Below, one piece after another: positions 1-10,859 of a DNA stretch of 64,000 nt; the first letter of the stretch is position 1; each line of letters starts with the position of its first letter. The stretch lies in the NCBI GenBank assembly GCA_023053545.1, contig JAKZAN010000002.1, positions 12,954,790 through 13,018,789 of the forward strand. Reading direction: 5' to 3'. Source of the DNA: Lepidurus packardi (taxonomy: Eukaryota > Arthropoda > Branchiopoda > Notostraca > Triopsidae). A program made the position numbers and the translations under genes. The notes under the pieces were generated by a model. It saw only the letters and a program-made list of their open reading frames with translations. It was not told the DNA's origin and did not search any database.

Positions 1-59
1 TGGGGAGCAGCCTGTGAACAAAGCAACATCTTGTTACTATTGTTATTATCGTAATGGCT

Positions 60-240
60 TTAAAGACGTACGTAAGTTTCGTAAGTCTTGGCGGGGTACG
101 CTTGCTGGTAAGCAGGCTTGTTGTACACCTCAACGGCGGCGGCCGCGGCGACCAAAGCAACGAGGATGATGAGCTGAAATGGATTAAAGAAGAATTTGTT
201 GACTGGGCTTTTGATTATTGAGTCCTTTTTATACCTTCAT
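60..240 (-). CDS. Cuticle-type small secreted protein, 5' part (signal-peptide exon)
   Basis: Two minus-strand exons. Exon 1 (240-235) encodes only Met-Lys and is followed by a GTATAA donor. Exon 2 starts at 173 after TTTCAG and reads LIILVALVAAAAAVEVYNKP and onward through a Tyr/Ala/Pro-rich stretch. A first exon coding just a few residues, joined in phase 0 to a hydrophobic exon, is the usual layout of arthropod cuticle-protein genes. The product is therefore inferred to be secreted, with the signal peptide ending in the Ala run. The exon either stops at TAA (62-60) or splices at GTACGT (71-66) and continues beyond the left edge. The visible part is too short to show a chitin-binding domain, so cuticle protein is inferred from layout and composition. 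Other small secreted Tyr-rich proteins are possible. Confidence 0.6.
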
Positions 241-993
241 GGTTGGAAGAGGATTGGTATTCAGCTGGGGATGAACTGATACTGACTTCTACTCCAGCTT
301 CTCGTTTTATAGTACGTGAGAGAGTACCGCTCGATGGGATTGTCCTATTCCAACAACTGGAAGGCATAGGCAAGAGTCCCTGCCCTTGCTTAAGGCCTTT
401 AGTCTCGCAGTTTTTCTTTAGACGATTCACCCACATTGTAAGCTGGTTTTACTCCCGTTACAATCCCTAACGAAAGTTACGTACTCTTTTTTCAGTCAAT
501 GAAGTACCTACCCGAAAGGTCGGAATCTGGAGCAATGTGAAGGTCGCGCTACTTTCCCTTTCTAAGATAACGGTTGAAGGTATGGAAAGAAATGTCTGTT
601 TGCTGTTTGCTCCCTTTACTTATGCTCGCACTTTTACAATTATGACATATTATGGAAGATACAAATAAAGCTGTAATTAAAGACAAACCAAGTTCAAAAG
701 GAATGTCTTAACGTCTCTAATTCTAATATAATTTCCGAAATTAAATGGTATAGAATCTCCCAAAAATAGATTAGTTCGATACCATTATAACAAACTTCTA
801 TAACTATATATTGTTACCTAAATAAGTATCTATTTCTTGTTCTTCTTAAAAACTAGTTATACAGGTTATACGAGCCTCCGGACCAAGCTGCGTGTCATTA
901 GCGCTTGACCACACTTTTCAAAACGCTACTTGCGTGGCATTAGATGTAATCTGTAAACAAAATAGTGCTGGGTTATTAGTTAAATTTGCTAAA
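241..993. other. Intergenic, no gene seen
   Basis: This stretch separates the minus-strand cuticle-like gene from mRpL23 on the plus strand, so it should hold the promoters of both. It becomes AT-rich after about 650. Open frames at 215-470 are short, on both strands and without recognisable domains. No repeat or RNA gene was recognised. Confidence 0.5.
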
Positions 994-1658
994 ATGTCTA
1001 CAAGACTGTAAGTAGAACGTTCTTAATTCAAGATTATATTAAAAAGCGTCGATTTTTAGTTATCCAGTCTACAAAAAGGGCAGCCAGCAGTTAAGAGTAT
1101 TTCTACCCAACTTTTTCATGAAACTAGTCAAGCCGGAAATACAAGCGCTTCCCAACCAAGCACATTTCATTGTTAGCAGCGAAATGACCAGTGCTGACAT
1201 TAAAAACTACCTCGAGAAGATCTATAAAATAGAAGTCGTTCATGTTCGCACTTATAACGCCATGGGTAAACATTAAACCTTCAGTTTTCTATTTAATTTC
1301 TCTTTTTTTAACCATTGTTTTTTTCAAATCAGTTGAATTTCTAACAGTGAATTATTCTAACAGGGAAAACAAGACTCACAGAAAAGAAGTATGTAGTAAA
1401 AGATGACGATTACAAAGTAGCGTTTGTTACAATGGTAAATCTAAATCTAAATCGTATTCCTCAAATGTTGACGTTTTTCCTTCTTATTTACAGCCCAAAC
1501 ATGTCAATTTCACATTTCCGGACTTGTTTCCCGAAGAGAAGATGAAAGAGAGCATGGAAAAGGAGCTGAAGGAGCTTAACCAAATGAAAAAGGCGTACGC
1601 AGACAAAGTGCGTGCTAATGAAAGTAGACGAGGTGTACCTTCATGGTTTGGCATTTGA
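994..1658 (+). CDS. mRpL23: Mitochondrial large ribosomal subunit protein uL23m
   Basis: Four exons: 994-1007, 1060-1265, 1364-1434 and 1494-1658, giving 151 aa, close to the usual length of about 150. The first coding exon is only 14 nt (ATG TCT ACA AGA CT) and is followed by a 52-nt intron. Family landmarks are a YPVYKKG start, a LRVFLPNFFMKLVKP stretch, DIKNYLEKIYKIEVVHVRT, the DYKVAFV strand in exon 3 and FTFPDLFPEE in exon 4. The C-terminus is charged and helical and ends in SWFGI. Known role of the family: a protein near the exit tunnel of the mitochondrial 39S subunit, needed for mitochondrial translation. All four exons join in frame. An AATAAA lies at 1686-1691, 28 nt after the stop. 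Confidence 0.93.
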
Positions 1659-1685
1659 GTAAAATGGGCTATTATTAATAACCAG

Positions 1686-1691
1686 AATAAA
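1686..1691 (+). terminator. Poly(A) signal AATAAA for mRpL23
   Basis: A canonical hexamer 28 nt downstream of the mRpL23 stop, followed by T-rich sequence near 1735-1760. Confidence 0.6.
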
Positions 1692-2823
1692 AGTTAGAGA
1701 TCTACATTTTAGATCAAGTGTCATTTTTCCTAATTTTTTTTTTCTTTTCTTTCCTTATTCTTAAATTCTTAACATTGTTCCCAACCTCATATTAGAAATT
1801 ATAACTCTTTATCCTTACATCAAGGAGAAAAAAAGGTTCACGCAACCAAGACTCGTCTTTTCTCACTGTACTTTATAAAACTTGGAGCTGAGGCGATAGG
1901 TTCATATTTAGCACGAGCTACTTTGTTCCATAACAGATGTTGCTAGCGAAATTACTGCAACATTACAATTTCAGACACAAATTTATTTCTATTGACTAAA
2001 AAAAAAAAAAAACTTTTCAACAGCGAAATCGTTACGACGACTGGGCAACGACTACCAACACCTCTAGAAAAGATCCTCAATCAACGTGAAAGGTCAAACT
2101 TAATATGATCCCCTTCTGGGACCCAAACCAAGGTAAAAACACACTTTGAGGTACATGTACACCCTTCACATATCCTAGGATCAAACCCCTTTTCGTCATA
2201 ACCTCCAGTCTTTGTCATTCCGGTTCTTCCCCTCTGGAAAAACGGGAGCTAGCATAAAGAAGCTAGCTAGGTCGTATAAAGAAGTCGAATACGGTCAATC
2301 GAGTCTTTCCCCTTTTATTCTTATGTCATTGTGAAGCCGCCTTTAATGTACATTTTTATTTGAGTCATAGATTCTGAGCATGCGTCAGTTCTTTCGTCGT
2401 TTTTTTTCATGAAAGGGGTGTGAAAGTGACCCTTATGCCAAACGGTTTTGTTTCAGTGAAAGACAGAAGCGATCCATTAACGGCAGATATTAGCGCCCGC
2501 GGAATTCCTATAAGTTAATGTGAATTGTTTCCAAGACAATGAGCCATTATCGTAGAACTTCCGTATCACAAAGGAACAAAGCGCCACAACGAGAACAATG
2601 AAAACTTCCCGATCAGAACTTAGTGCAAATGTCGTAGTTTCACGTTTTAGCTGAAAACTCGGGAGAGATCTGACACAGTAAATCATGCGCAAGTTGAACA
2701 TGGGTCTTCTAGCCTCAGGCAATATACTGTACTGTACGTCCGTAGAAGCTATGGCACCGATAGTAAGCAATCAGTTCCTACAAGTCAACCAAGCTACAAG
2801 GTACTGTACTTTGCTGTCCAATA
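1692..2823. other. Intergenic, no gene seen
   Basis: T-rich at first, then mixed composition with many GTAC tetranucleotides near 2150-2160 and 2725-2805. A 97-codon minus-strand open frame at 2477-2770 has no recognisable domain and is not called. The last 200 bases should contain the promoter of the PAN-like gene that starts at 2824. Confidence 0.45.
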
Positions 2824-3896
2824 ATGACGATATTCTTGTTCTTCTTACTGTTACATAACTGTTTGTCATGGAACATTATGGTATCCGATTCATTTTACGA
2901 AAATGTGAAACTGACAACTAGTGCACCTCTTATTACACATTTAGCATCTCCAGGTACCTCAAAATTCATCCAAAGAAGTACTATGTACTGAGAAGGTTGT
3001 ACTTTTTAGATGTTAGTATGATCCAGTGTGCGCTGATGTGCTCACAGCGAAGCGACTGCCGTGCGATTAACTGGTACCCAGGGTACAAGGGTACTAACGT
3101 CTGCGAATTACTGCAAGACAACCTCTGTAGCTATCCGTTGGGTACCTCACTCGCATTCCAACCACAGGGCCGAGTCTGGGATCAAGTTGACTCGAACAGA
3201 AACACTAGTTGCATCTCAGGTATTTGTAAGACGGTACCCGTTAAGTGTACCGGTATTACTTCGAAAGTCTGCGACCATTGCACTCGAAGCTGTATTGATT
3301 GTTGGCAAAGGTACTACAACAAGACCTCAGTTAATACGTACCTTTGTACCTACTGGCCGGATGGTATTGCTGGCTCTTCTGTTGCAACGAAGTGCTTAAA
3401 TAATGCCACTTACGTTATCATGCGAAAGTACCTGAGCTTTGGAGTACCCGATACGAGCTATTCACAATACCTCACGATAATTGACGTCGCCCGGGTTATC
3501 CGCGCTGCTGGTATGAAGTTTATTCACTTTGTAGCTACAAAGAAGAGTATTCAGCCTAGAGGAGTTTACGCGTTCGATGATGAAGGAATGGACGAAGAAG
3601 GCCGGCTCAGTATCAGTTTCGATCCATCCGCGTTTCCAGGCACTAACATAGACGTTCTGGAGTTAAATGGTCAATCGCTAGTTAAAGCTCCCTTTGTCAA
3701 TACTTCGGAGGTGCTGCCATCTTGTGGACCATTCTGGCTCTTGCCTCAAGGAAATGCTACCTGTCCCGGAGGTAATATAAGGTTCTGGACTAGTCCCGTG
3801 TGGCTTTCTAATGGTACTGTGGTGGACCTTGGCGTCCATTTTCCTTTGGCTGGGAAACCATTTGAATACATCAGGGCTTGTATTTCTCTAACGTAA
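2824..3896 (+). CDS. PAN-like secreted glycoprotein, paralog 1
   Basis: Two exons, 2824-2953 and 3010-3896, with a 56-nt phase-1 intron; 338 aa. The N-terminus MTIFLFFLLLHNCLS is a signal peptide. Exon 2 opens with a PAN/Apple-like cysteine pattern: a CALMC motif, DCRAINWYPGYKG, then VCELLQDNLC. Next come a second Cys cluster (CDHCTRSCIDCW), many N-glycosylation sequons, and a conserved C-terminal block with CGPFWLLPQGNATCPGG and a Trp/Pro-rich end. The PAN assignment is by pattern only, and I do not recognise the C-terminal half. The exon structure and all landmark blocks are shared with the next plus-strand gene (5118-6189), so the two are tandem duplicates. Likely extracellular; PAN modules in other proteins bind protein or carbohydrate, but the ligand here is unknown. 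Confidence 0.8.
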
Positions 3897-5117
3897 GTTT
3901 TAGTTGGTTTTAGTTGGTTTATCACTAAGCTTTCCTTTGTGCACACAAGATGTCACCAAGAGTGCCAAGTTCCAGCTTAATTTCTTTACAAAGAAATAAA
4001 AACGTTCTGTTATAATTCTTACGTTAAAGCGTTGTATTTGAATTGAATTTGTCTACCGTTGAAATGTAGAGCCAGTGCCTTTATGAATTATTACAAATCA
4101 GTTGAATGCATTCCTTTCAAGATTGCCAAGGATCAGCATTCTGAAAAAAACATACCCACTTTCTGTCATATTTTGCCCCCTGTATTTTGTATAGAATGTC
4201 CGCTAAAAGGCAAATCTGGACGAAATAGGTATACAAGCTGAGAACAATAAAAGCTCACCCCAGCTCAAACTAGTCTTGTTCCTTCACCGTACTTGCACAA
4301 AACCTCATACGGCAAAAACAAGGAAGAGTACATATCCAAATGACCTTTTTATGGCATGTATTGAGGAACTAGTTTCCTTTCCTGGACAAAAACTTGTTCT
4401 GTCATTCAGCAGAGAATTATAGTCTTGCATCAATGTCGTACCCTTATCTCTATAATGACACGTACTAACTACTGGCTTTATTGCTCGTGAACTTATTGAT
4501 CGTGCCGCGATCCAGTGCTTCTCGAAATGGAACAAAAGATTCATTGTTGGCCTGGGACCATAAGTAAGGATGAAGAATGGTACCGATAACGTATAGCAGA
4601 GGCATGTCCTGGGTGTGCAAAGTACAGAGAATAAAGGATGTGCGCCCTCTTGTATGAGAAATCGCATACAGAAGGGAACTCTTTTCCTGTCCGTTGTACT
4701 CCTTCTAGAAGTACCTGGCTTTCTACTCCTTATTATAGATATTCGATCCGTTGCAACCCCTTTCTGTCTAATATAGTACTATCAACACATGCATGTACAC
4801 ATATTAGTGTACATGTGATTGGATTAGTGTCATGTATTTCTTATAAAAATCGGGAGGTACGTCAAGGGTCAGATTTAGAGCCAATACCCCAAAATAATTA
4901 AAATGGCTTATTATCTAGTTATGTTACGAAAATTCCCTCTTTAAACATTGCAACTGATCCTTTTTTGACAAATATTGGGGGGGAATTTAGATGTTATGGT
5001 GAGGTTCACGCAGAACAAAGTTGACTTGGCGAGGAAGTGGGTTCGTACGAAGGTGAGCAGTACGTCTTTGCCATTCGACCGAGCTGCACTGAAGCAATCA
5101 CTTCTTCAATTCCGAAG
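3897..5117. other. Spacer between the two PAN-like paralogs
   Basis: AT-rich spacer with AATAAA near 3995-4000 and AACAATAAA near 4241-4250, either of which could end the upstream transcript. Short open frames at 4059-4901 on both strands show no domain. A frame at 4975-5238 overlaps the start of paralog 2 in another register and is not called. Several GTAC-containing words recur here. Confidence 0.45.
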
Positions 5118-6189
5118 ATGTTTGCATTTCTCCTCGTCTTGCTCGTACCCTCTTGCTTACCATGGAAAGTTATGGTGTCCGATCCATTTTATGATAATGT
5201 CAAACTGCAAACTACTTTACCTCCTATTACCAAACTAGTATCTTCAGGTACATCGCCAAATGGCTCCAAATAATAGTACTTATATGCTATAATTAGATGT
5301 TAGCCCGATCGTGTGTGCGGTTATGTGTTCGAAGCGAAGTGATTGCCGAGCAGTTAACTGGTACCCGGCTTACAACGGTACAAAAGTCTGCGAACTATTG
5401 CAAGACAACCTCTGCAGCAATCCTCTTACATCCGTCGCATTCCAAGCACAGACTCGAGTCTGGGATCAAGTGGAATACAACAAGCGTACTAGTTGCATCT
5501 TAAGCATTCGTGAGAATGTGCCTGTTAATTGTACCGGCATGGATACGACAGTCTGCGACCATTGCACCAGAAACTGTGCTGATTGTTGGCAAAGATACCA
5601 CAACAAATCTTTGCAAGCTAAGAAATACTCTTGCACCATCTGGCCGGAAGGCATTGTGGGTTCTTCTATCACCACCTGGTGCTATAACCGAAATACCAGC
5701 CTTATAATGCGTAGGTACCTGAATTCCAGTGTACCCGATCCCGACTACTTCCAAACTATGTCACCTTTTGACATGCATCGCATTGTCAATACCGGGAGCT
5801 ACACGATAATCGCGTTTACGATTACTGTTCCCAACGGAGGCAACAACAAGTCATCAGCATATTATAAGTTAGAGGGCGAAGGTATTGACAGCCTAGGGCG
5901 TCTCAGCATTACATTCCTCCCAGCAAGTAGTACAAGTTCTTTGGATGCTTTCAACACGGGCGGTCAGTCGCTTATAAACATCCCATTTATTAACGACTCT
6001 AAAGTACTGCCAGATTGTGGTCCTTTCTGGCTTTTACCACAAGGAAACAGCACTTGCCCCGGGGGCAACGTAAGATTTTTAGGTTCTCCGGTATCTCTGC
6101 CTAACGGAACTATGGTAGACATTGGTGTTCATTGGCCCCCAGCTGGAAATCCGGCCTATTTTAATCAAGCAACTATTTCGTTGATATAA
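5118..6189 (+). CDS. PAN-like secreted glycoprotein, paralog 2
   Basis: Two exons, 5118-5247 and 5297-6189, with a 49-nt phase-1 intron at the same codon as in paralog 1; 340 aa. The signal peptide is MFAFLLVLLVPSCLP, followed by a VMVSDPFYDNVKL block shared with paralog 1. The PAN-like region has CAVMC, DCRAVNWYPAYNG and VCELLQDNLCS. The second Cys cluster reads CDHCTRNCADCW. The C-terminal block has CGPFWLLPQGNSTCPGG and VDIGVHWPPAGNP. Cys positions and most Trp and Gly positions are kept, while the segment between about residues 190 and 250 is the most divergent and includes indels. Start chosen because exon 1 aligns codon for codon with paralog 1 and splices in frame. Function unknown; secretion is the only firm inference. 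Confidence 0.8.
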
Positions 6190-6433
6190 AGTAATACGCT
6201 TAGCTTTGTTTGTTTAGTAAACATAACTTAACAGATGCTTCATTTTACTCCAATAAACTTCTTTTCCACTTTGCACTAAGCCGTGTGCGAAAAAGACGCG
6301 CTCTGCTAACGGCCGCTTATGACATCCCAATTAGCCACGCCCCTATGTATTTTATCCATCGCTTAGCTTACCGTGTAAAACATGTTTACCGCGTGGTGAT
6401 TTGAATCCTTGCTTTGTTGTGGACGTGTTAAAA

Positions 6434-8349
6434 ATGATTGACAATAAAGAAACAAATTCAGAAGCGTTTCTTATTAAAAAGCGTAACTTTAACTATCAGT
6501 ATGCCCATTTTTACGCGACGCGTCTGTTCACTTTCAAACCAATTCTGAACATCAAAGCTAAAAGCAAATGGGGTAATTTTCGATCATCAAAAATCAGTTC
6601 TTCCTTCAGCTTAATACTTCATTTTCTTCCTCTGCTAGGAAAGGATGTTGTAATTCATCCTTTGGCTGATGTCGTTGAAGGAAAGGAGTGTGTTGTCATA
6701 GGCACAATATTCAAACAACAACAGCTTAAGCCCAGTATCCTGCGAGAAATTAGCGACGATGTAAATTCCTTTTATTATTCAAAATTTTCTCACTTAAATC
6801 TTTAATCTCATCTCGCTTTTCCCTAGAACAATGTCGTACCTTTGCCCGTAATCGAGAGATACGCTTGCGATACGGATGTGATCATTTTAGAGGATGAATT
6901 GCAACGCATTTGCTTAGTAGGAAACATTGACAAGCATTCCATAGTTACTGGTAAAGAAAAATGTCAAATCGTATAGTCAACTGTCAAATCTCAAATCCAA
7001 TTGAAAATTATTTCGTATTTTTTTTCCTTTTTAATGAATTTTTCTTTGTATTTTTCTTTTCTTTGTAGGAATTTTGTATTGTAATTTTCAATATTTATTT
7101 ACTATTCTCGTTTTTCGAAAGGAGTCGTAGTGGCCTTATTAGGATGCGAGGACGATCGCGGCAAATTCCACGTCAAAGACGTTTGTTTTGCAGGATGCGA
7201 ATCTTCTCCTCACGTTCCAATCTCTTCAACTGATCAGTAATGCTAAAACTCCCCTTCACAAACTGTGTATTATTTCAATTTTGTGTCCTAGATGGATGGC
7301 CTTCATTTCCGGCATTGAATTAGACAGCGAACTTGCCTATTCTTCTCTCCAGTTATTCGTGGACATGCTAACAGGCAATCTAGGCTCTTTATTAACCGAA
7401 AATCTGATGTCTTCCGTCTGCCGCGTCATAATCGCAGGTTTATTTCCCACAAAATTCCACTAACTTTCTTAAATCCAACATCTGTATCGGTCTTTTCCCC
7501 TCAGGTAACTCACTCAGCACTAGCAAACCTGAAGGAAGCATTCTCGACCGGTCTCGAATCATCGCCAGACAAGGACATCATGAGAATGTCGCGTTGTCAG
7601 CTCTGGATCTCATTCTATGCCAAATTGCAGTACTGAAAACAAACTTCAACCCTTTATTTCACCTTTTTAAGCCTATTTTTCTCCACTAATGTCATTTTCT
7701 TGGACAAATAGGCTCTCGTAGAGACGGATTTGATGCCAGGCGTTCTTGATCCGGTCAGTTTCGTCCTTCCACAGCAGCCAATGCACAAGTGCCTGCTCCC
7801 TAACGTAAAAATACCCCCCTAACCTAGTTTTAAACCAACTGACTGTATTGGGTTCCTTCCCAGGCTTCGAAATCCTCCTTATTTCATGCAGTGACCAACC
7901 CATATCGGTGCCAGGTGGAAGGCAGGCTCGTAATCGGCTCCTCAGGGCAACCAGTTACCGACATTCTGCGTTGCAGCAAGATCAAAGACGCTTTAGCCGT
8001 CCTAGAATCGTGTTTACAATGGGGTCATTTCGCACCAACATGTCCTGACACTCTAGCGGCTTATCCTTTCATTGATACGGATCCGTTTGCCCTAGAAACC
8101 TGTCCGGATATCCTCTTTGCTGGCAATCAAGCTGAATTCTCCACATCCTTAGTGCAAAGTAACCCATATTTCCTTCTTTCTTATAGGATTCAGATCATTT
8201 AAACCGGTTTGAACACCAAAAAACTTGTTTTAGATCCCTCAGGACGTCCAGCACGACTCTTGGCCCTTCCATCCTTCAAAAAGACCCAATTGGTGGCCTT
8301 TGTGAACCTGAAAACGCTCGATTGTCGCACTATTTCATTATCATGTTGA
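6434..8349 (+). CDS. POLD2: DNA polymerase delta subunit 2 (p50 regulatory subunit)
   Basis: Nine exons: 6434-6572, 6639-6760, 6827-6950, 7122-7236, 7292-7437, 7505-7629, 7712-7804, 7864-8158 and 8234-8349; 424 aa, all junctions in frame. Known role: the B-subunit that bridges the catalytic subunit to the other accessory subunits of the lagging-strand polymerase. Landmarks are YAHFYATRL at the start of the OB region, LKPSILREI, ILEDELQRICLVG, GKFHVKDVCFAG, FISGIELDSE, VCRVIIAGN, DLMPGVLDP, LPQQPMHKC, VTNPYRCQVEG, APTCPDTLAAYPF, CPDILFAGNQ and a final QLVAFVNLKTLDCRTISL. The N-terminus is shorter than in mammals (about 17 residues before QYAHFYATRL). The exon 6 donor GTACTG is weak but gives the expected phase-0 join. 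It converges on the casein kinase gene downstream. Confidence 0.95.
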
Positions 8350-8719
8350 TTTTTTTTTATGGAATTTCATTATTGAATCGATTTATTATTGTATCGATTT
8401 ATTATTGATTCGATTGAATCGATTCGTTATTGCATCGATCAAGAAAAACCGTCTCAAATCCCCGTTTGTACTTATGAATAAGGAACACTTCCAATTTATT
8501 TTCGAGCCCATTTCATTTGTTACCAGCACACGTTTTTTTTTGCATCCTTTTACCACGTGGATGACGTCATCATCGTCAACAACTTCTTACCTAGAAAAAC
8601 GTGCTTCAGTGAAATTTGCGAATGCATGGTTCCCCAAAATCGTCATTTTTTGTAAAGACAGGAGTCTTCTCAACGAGCTGAAGCGAGCCAAACCAGAAAT
8701 TAACGTTTTTTTAAAGACA
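8350..8719. other. Convergent 3' spacer with an ATCGAT-rich patch
   Basis: Between the POLD2 stop and the casein kinase stop, transcribed toward each other. About 8375-8442 is a run of near-repeats of (T)ATCGATT and GATTCGATT. AATAAA in minus orientation occurs inside it (TTTATT on the plus strand) and could serve the casein kinase transcript. No further coding exon was recognised. Confidence 0.5.
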
Positions 8720-10859
8720 TTAAACATCGTTTGCTTTTTTACCTGGTGCCAGCCCTTTGGTCGCAGCAGCTCCCCCCAGTACGGCGCTTGGTCCCGCGAG
8801 CATTGCTGAATTTCCCTGAGCTCCAGAGGCCCACGAACCGGTCAAAAGCGGGCCTCCAACGCTGTTTACTTCCATGCGCTTCACAGGACGTTCTTTGTCG
8901 TCGACCTCGCGCGATCCTGTGCCATTTTGCAACGGGGGAATGTTGACTGCCATCTTAGAAGCTCCGCCCTATTTCGAATCGCAGTTAAGAAGCTTTAGAA
9001 CTTTCCTTTACAATTCACTTGCAATTTCCTACAGCAAGAAATTCATTGTTAAAGCTATGCAAGGAACTCATAGAGCTACGCAAAGAATTCATTGTTAGAG
9101 CTATGCAATGAACTTTTAGAGCTTCACAAAGAATTCATTGTTAGCGCTATGCAAGGCTTACTACTTCTAAACAAAGAAAATGGAAACTTTCTGAGCAAAA
9201 CTCACGAATTTCAGCATATTCCAGTCAAAGACGTAGTCGTAAGTAAATCTTTGTCGGTGGAAAAGGTTTCTGAACAGTTGACGCAGGTAACTGTAGTCCG
9301 GCTTTTCGTCAAATCGCAGGGTACGGCAGTAATTGAGATATGTCGCAAACTCCGCTACAAAGAAAAGGAACAATCGTTAGCAAAAAATAAAATCGTCAAT
9401 AAAATAAAATCAAACTAAATAAGTTTAAAACTAAGGAGCAAACTAAGACATTTGTTTCTTAGTTTGAAACCTATTTAGTTTTTAAAAAAATAAGAAATTA
9501 AAGTTTAAAGGAAGAAAATGCGTTCGAAATAAGGAAGTAGCATTTACTTAAATGGATGTATAACTAAAAAAGAATGAATTAATTTGAAAAAAGAAAAATT
9601 CGTCAATAAAAATAATAAAATCAAAACTAAATAAGTTTAAAACTAAAGTGCAAACTAAGACATTTGTTTCTTAGTTTGAAACCTATTTAGTTTTTAAAAA
9701 AAAATAAGAAATTAAAGTTTACAGGAAGAAAATTCGTTAAAATTAAGGAAATATTGACTTTTTTTGGGTTATTTACTAAGGAAATATTTACTTAAATGGA
9801 TGTATAACAAAAAATAATGAATTAATTTGAAAAAAGAAAATGGAATTTACATGGATAGCCTTTGCAGAGCTCTTCGACAGAGGTGGACATTTTTTTCTCG
9901 GATATAATTTCGTATTTCTGACGCTTGGTGGCAGCTCGGAGTCCTTGCCAGGGTAAGGAGCCTCTGTTAAAATACATTAGCACGTAACCGAGGGATTCCA
10001 AATCATCACGACGCGATTGTTCGATGCCCACATGCGTATGGATGGAAGCGTATCTCGCTGTGCCCGTCAAATTCTTATTTTCTCGGTAAGGGATGTGGAC
10101 GTTGGTTCTGGAGTCTCTGTACTTCTTGGCCAAGCCAAAGTCAATTATGTAAACCAAGTTGCCTCGCTTACCCAAACCCATGAGGAAGTTATCAGGCTTA
10201 ATATCTCGGTGGATGAAGCTTTTCGAGTGAATATACTCGATGCGACAAACCTAAAAAGGGGAAAAAAAGGATTACAGAACGTTATTTCATCAAGAATCTC
10301 GCATATCTGAGTTTCAAAGCTGGACTTTGGACTTTTGAAAGTAGAATGGACTTTGAAAGTGTAGCACGGAGTCGTACCAATTGGTCAGCGAGAAGGAGAA
10401 CAGTTTTGAGTGAAAATCTCCTTGAACAAAAGTTGAAAAGGTCTTCCAGGCTTGGTCCGAGCAGTTCCATGACCATTACATTGTAATCGCCTTCAGAGCC
10501 ACACCACTTGATGGCAGGAATTCCGACTATAAAAGCGAAAGAAAACGTAGAAAAATTGGAGTAATGAAGAGAAAGGTGTGACTCACCTCCGCCTTGCAGC
10601 ATTTTGTAAAATCTCGACTCAATGTGTAATTGAGGATGCTTCGTTTTAATGCATTCCAATTTGATGGCTACTTCTTCTCCCGTGGATATATTCGTGCCTA
10701 AGTGAAGAAAGAAACTTGTATAAGTGAGTCACTACGAATCTAGGTTTTTTGAAAAGGACAAAGGAAAAAAAACACAAAATTACCCAAATAAATATCGCCA
10801 AAAGAACCACTACCGATCTTCCTCCCAAGACGGTATTTATTTCCAACTCGCAGCTCCAT
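8720..10859 (-). CDS. CSNK1D/E (dco): Casein kinase 1 delta/epsilon (discs overgrown / double-time type)
   Basis: Six minus-strand exons: 10859-10784, 10697-10587, 10526-10378, 10250-9851, 9354-9206 and 8968-8720. Total about 377 aa if the last exon reads through to the TAG/TAA at 8720. A GTAAAA donor at 8742 could instead lead to another tail exon that I cannot find. The kinase domain starts [20 protein letters not shown]. It contains [19 protein letters not shown], the CK1 signature [19 protein letters not shown], the catalytic loop [51 protein letters not shown], and [20 protein letters not shown] at the end. These are hallmarks of the delta/epsilon class. In animals this Ser/Thr kinase phosphorylates PER in the clock and acts in Wnt, Hippo and Hedgehog signalling. 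The tail is Gly/Ala-rich and not conserved. Intron 4 holds a duplicated hairpin. Confidence 0.95.
9037..9155. repeat. 46-bp tandem repeat, about 2.6 copies, in CK1 intron 5
   Basis: GAATTCATTGTTAGAGCTAT and close variants start at about 9038, 9085 and 9131, each followed by GCAA(G/T)GAAC and AGAGCT. The spacing is 46-47 bp. Intronic and without coding potential. Confidence 0.8.
9388..9840. repeat. Tandem duplication (about 212 bp) carrying a hairpin, in CK1 intron 4
   Basis: Two copies, about 9388-9598 and 9599-9840. Each contains an inverted repeat of 24 bp, AAACTAAATAAGTTT with AAACTAAG on one arm, mirrored by CTTAGTTTGAAACC and TATTTAGTTT. The hairpins are at 9412-9481 and 9624-9693. An inner CAAACTAAGA / TCTTAGTTTG stem competes with the outer stem. 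The copies have drifted outside the hairpin; the second has an extra T-rich insert near 9752-9780. MITE-like, but I see no clear target-site duplication. Confidence 0.8.
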
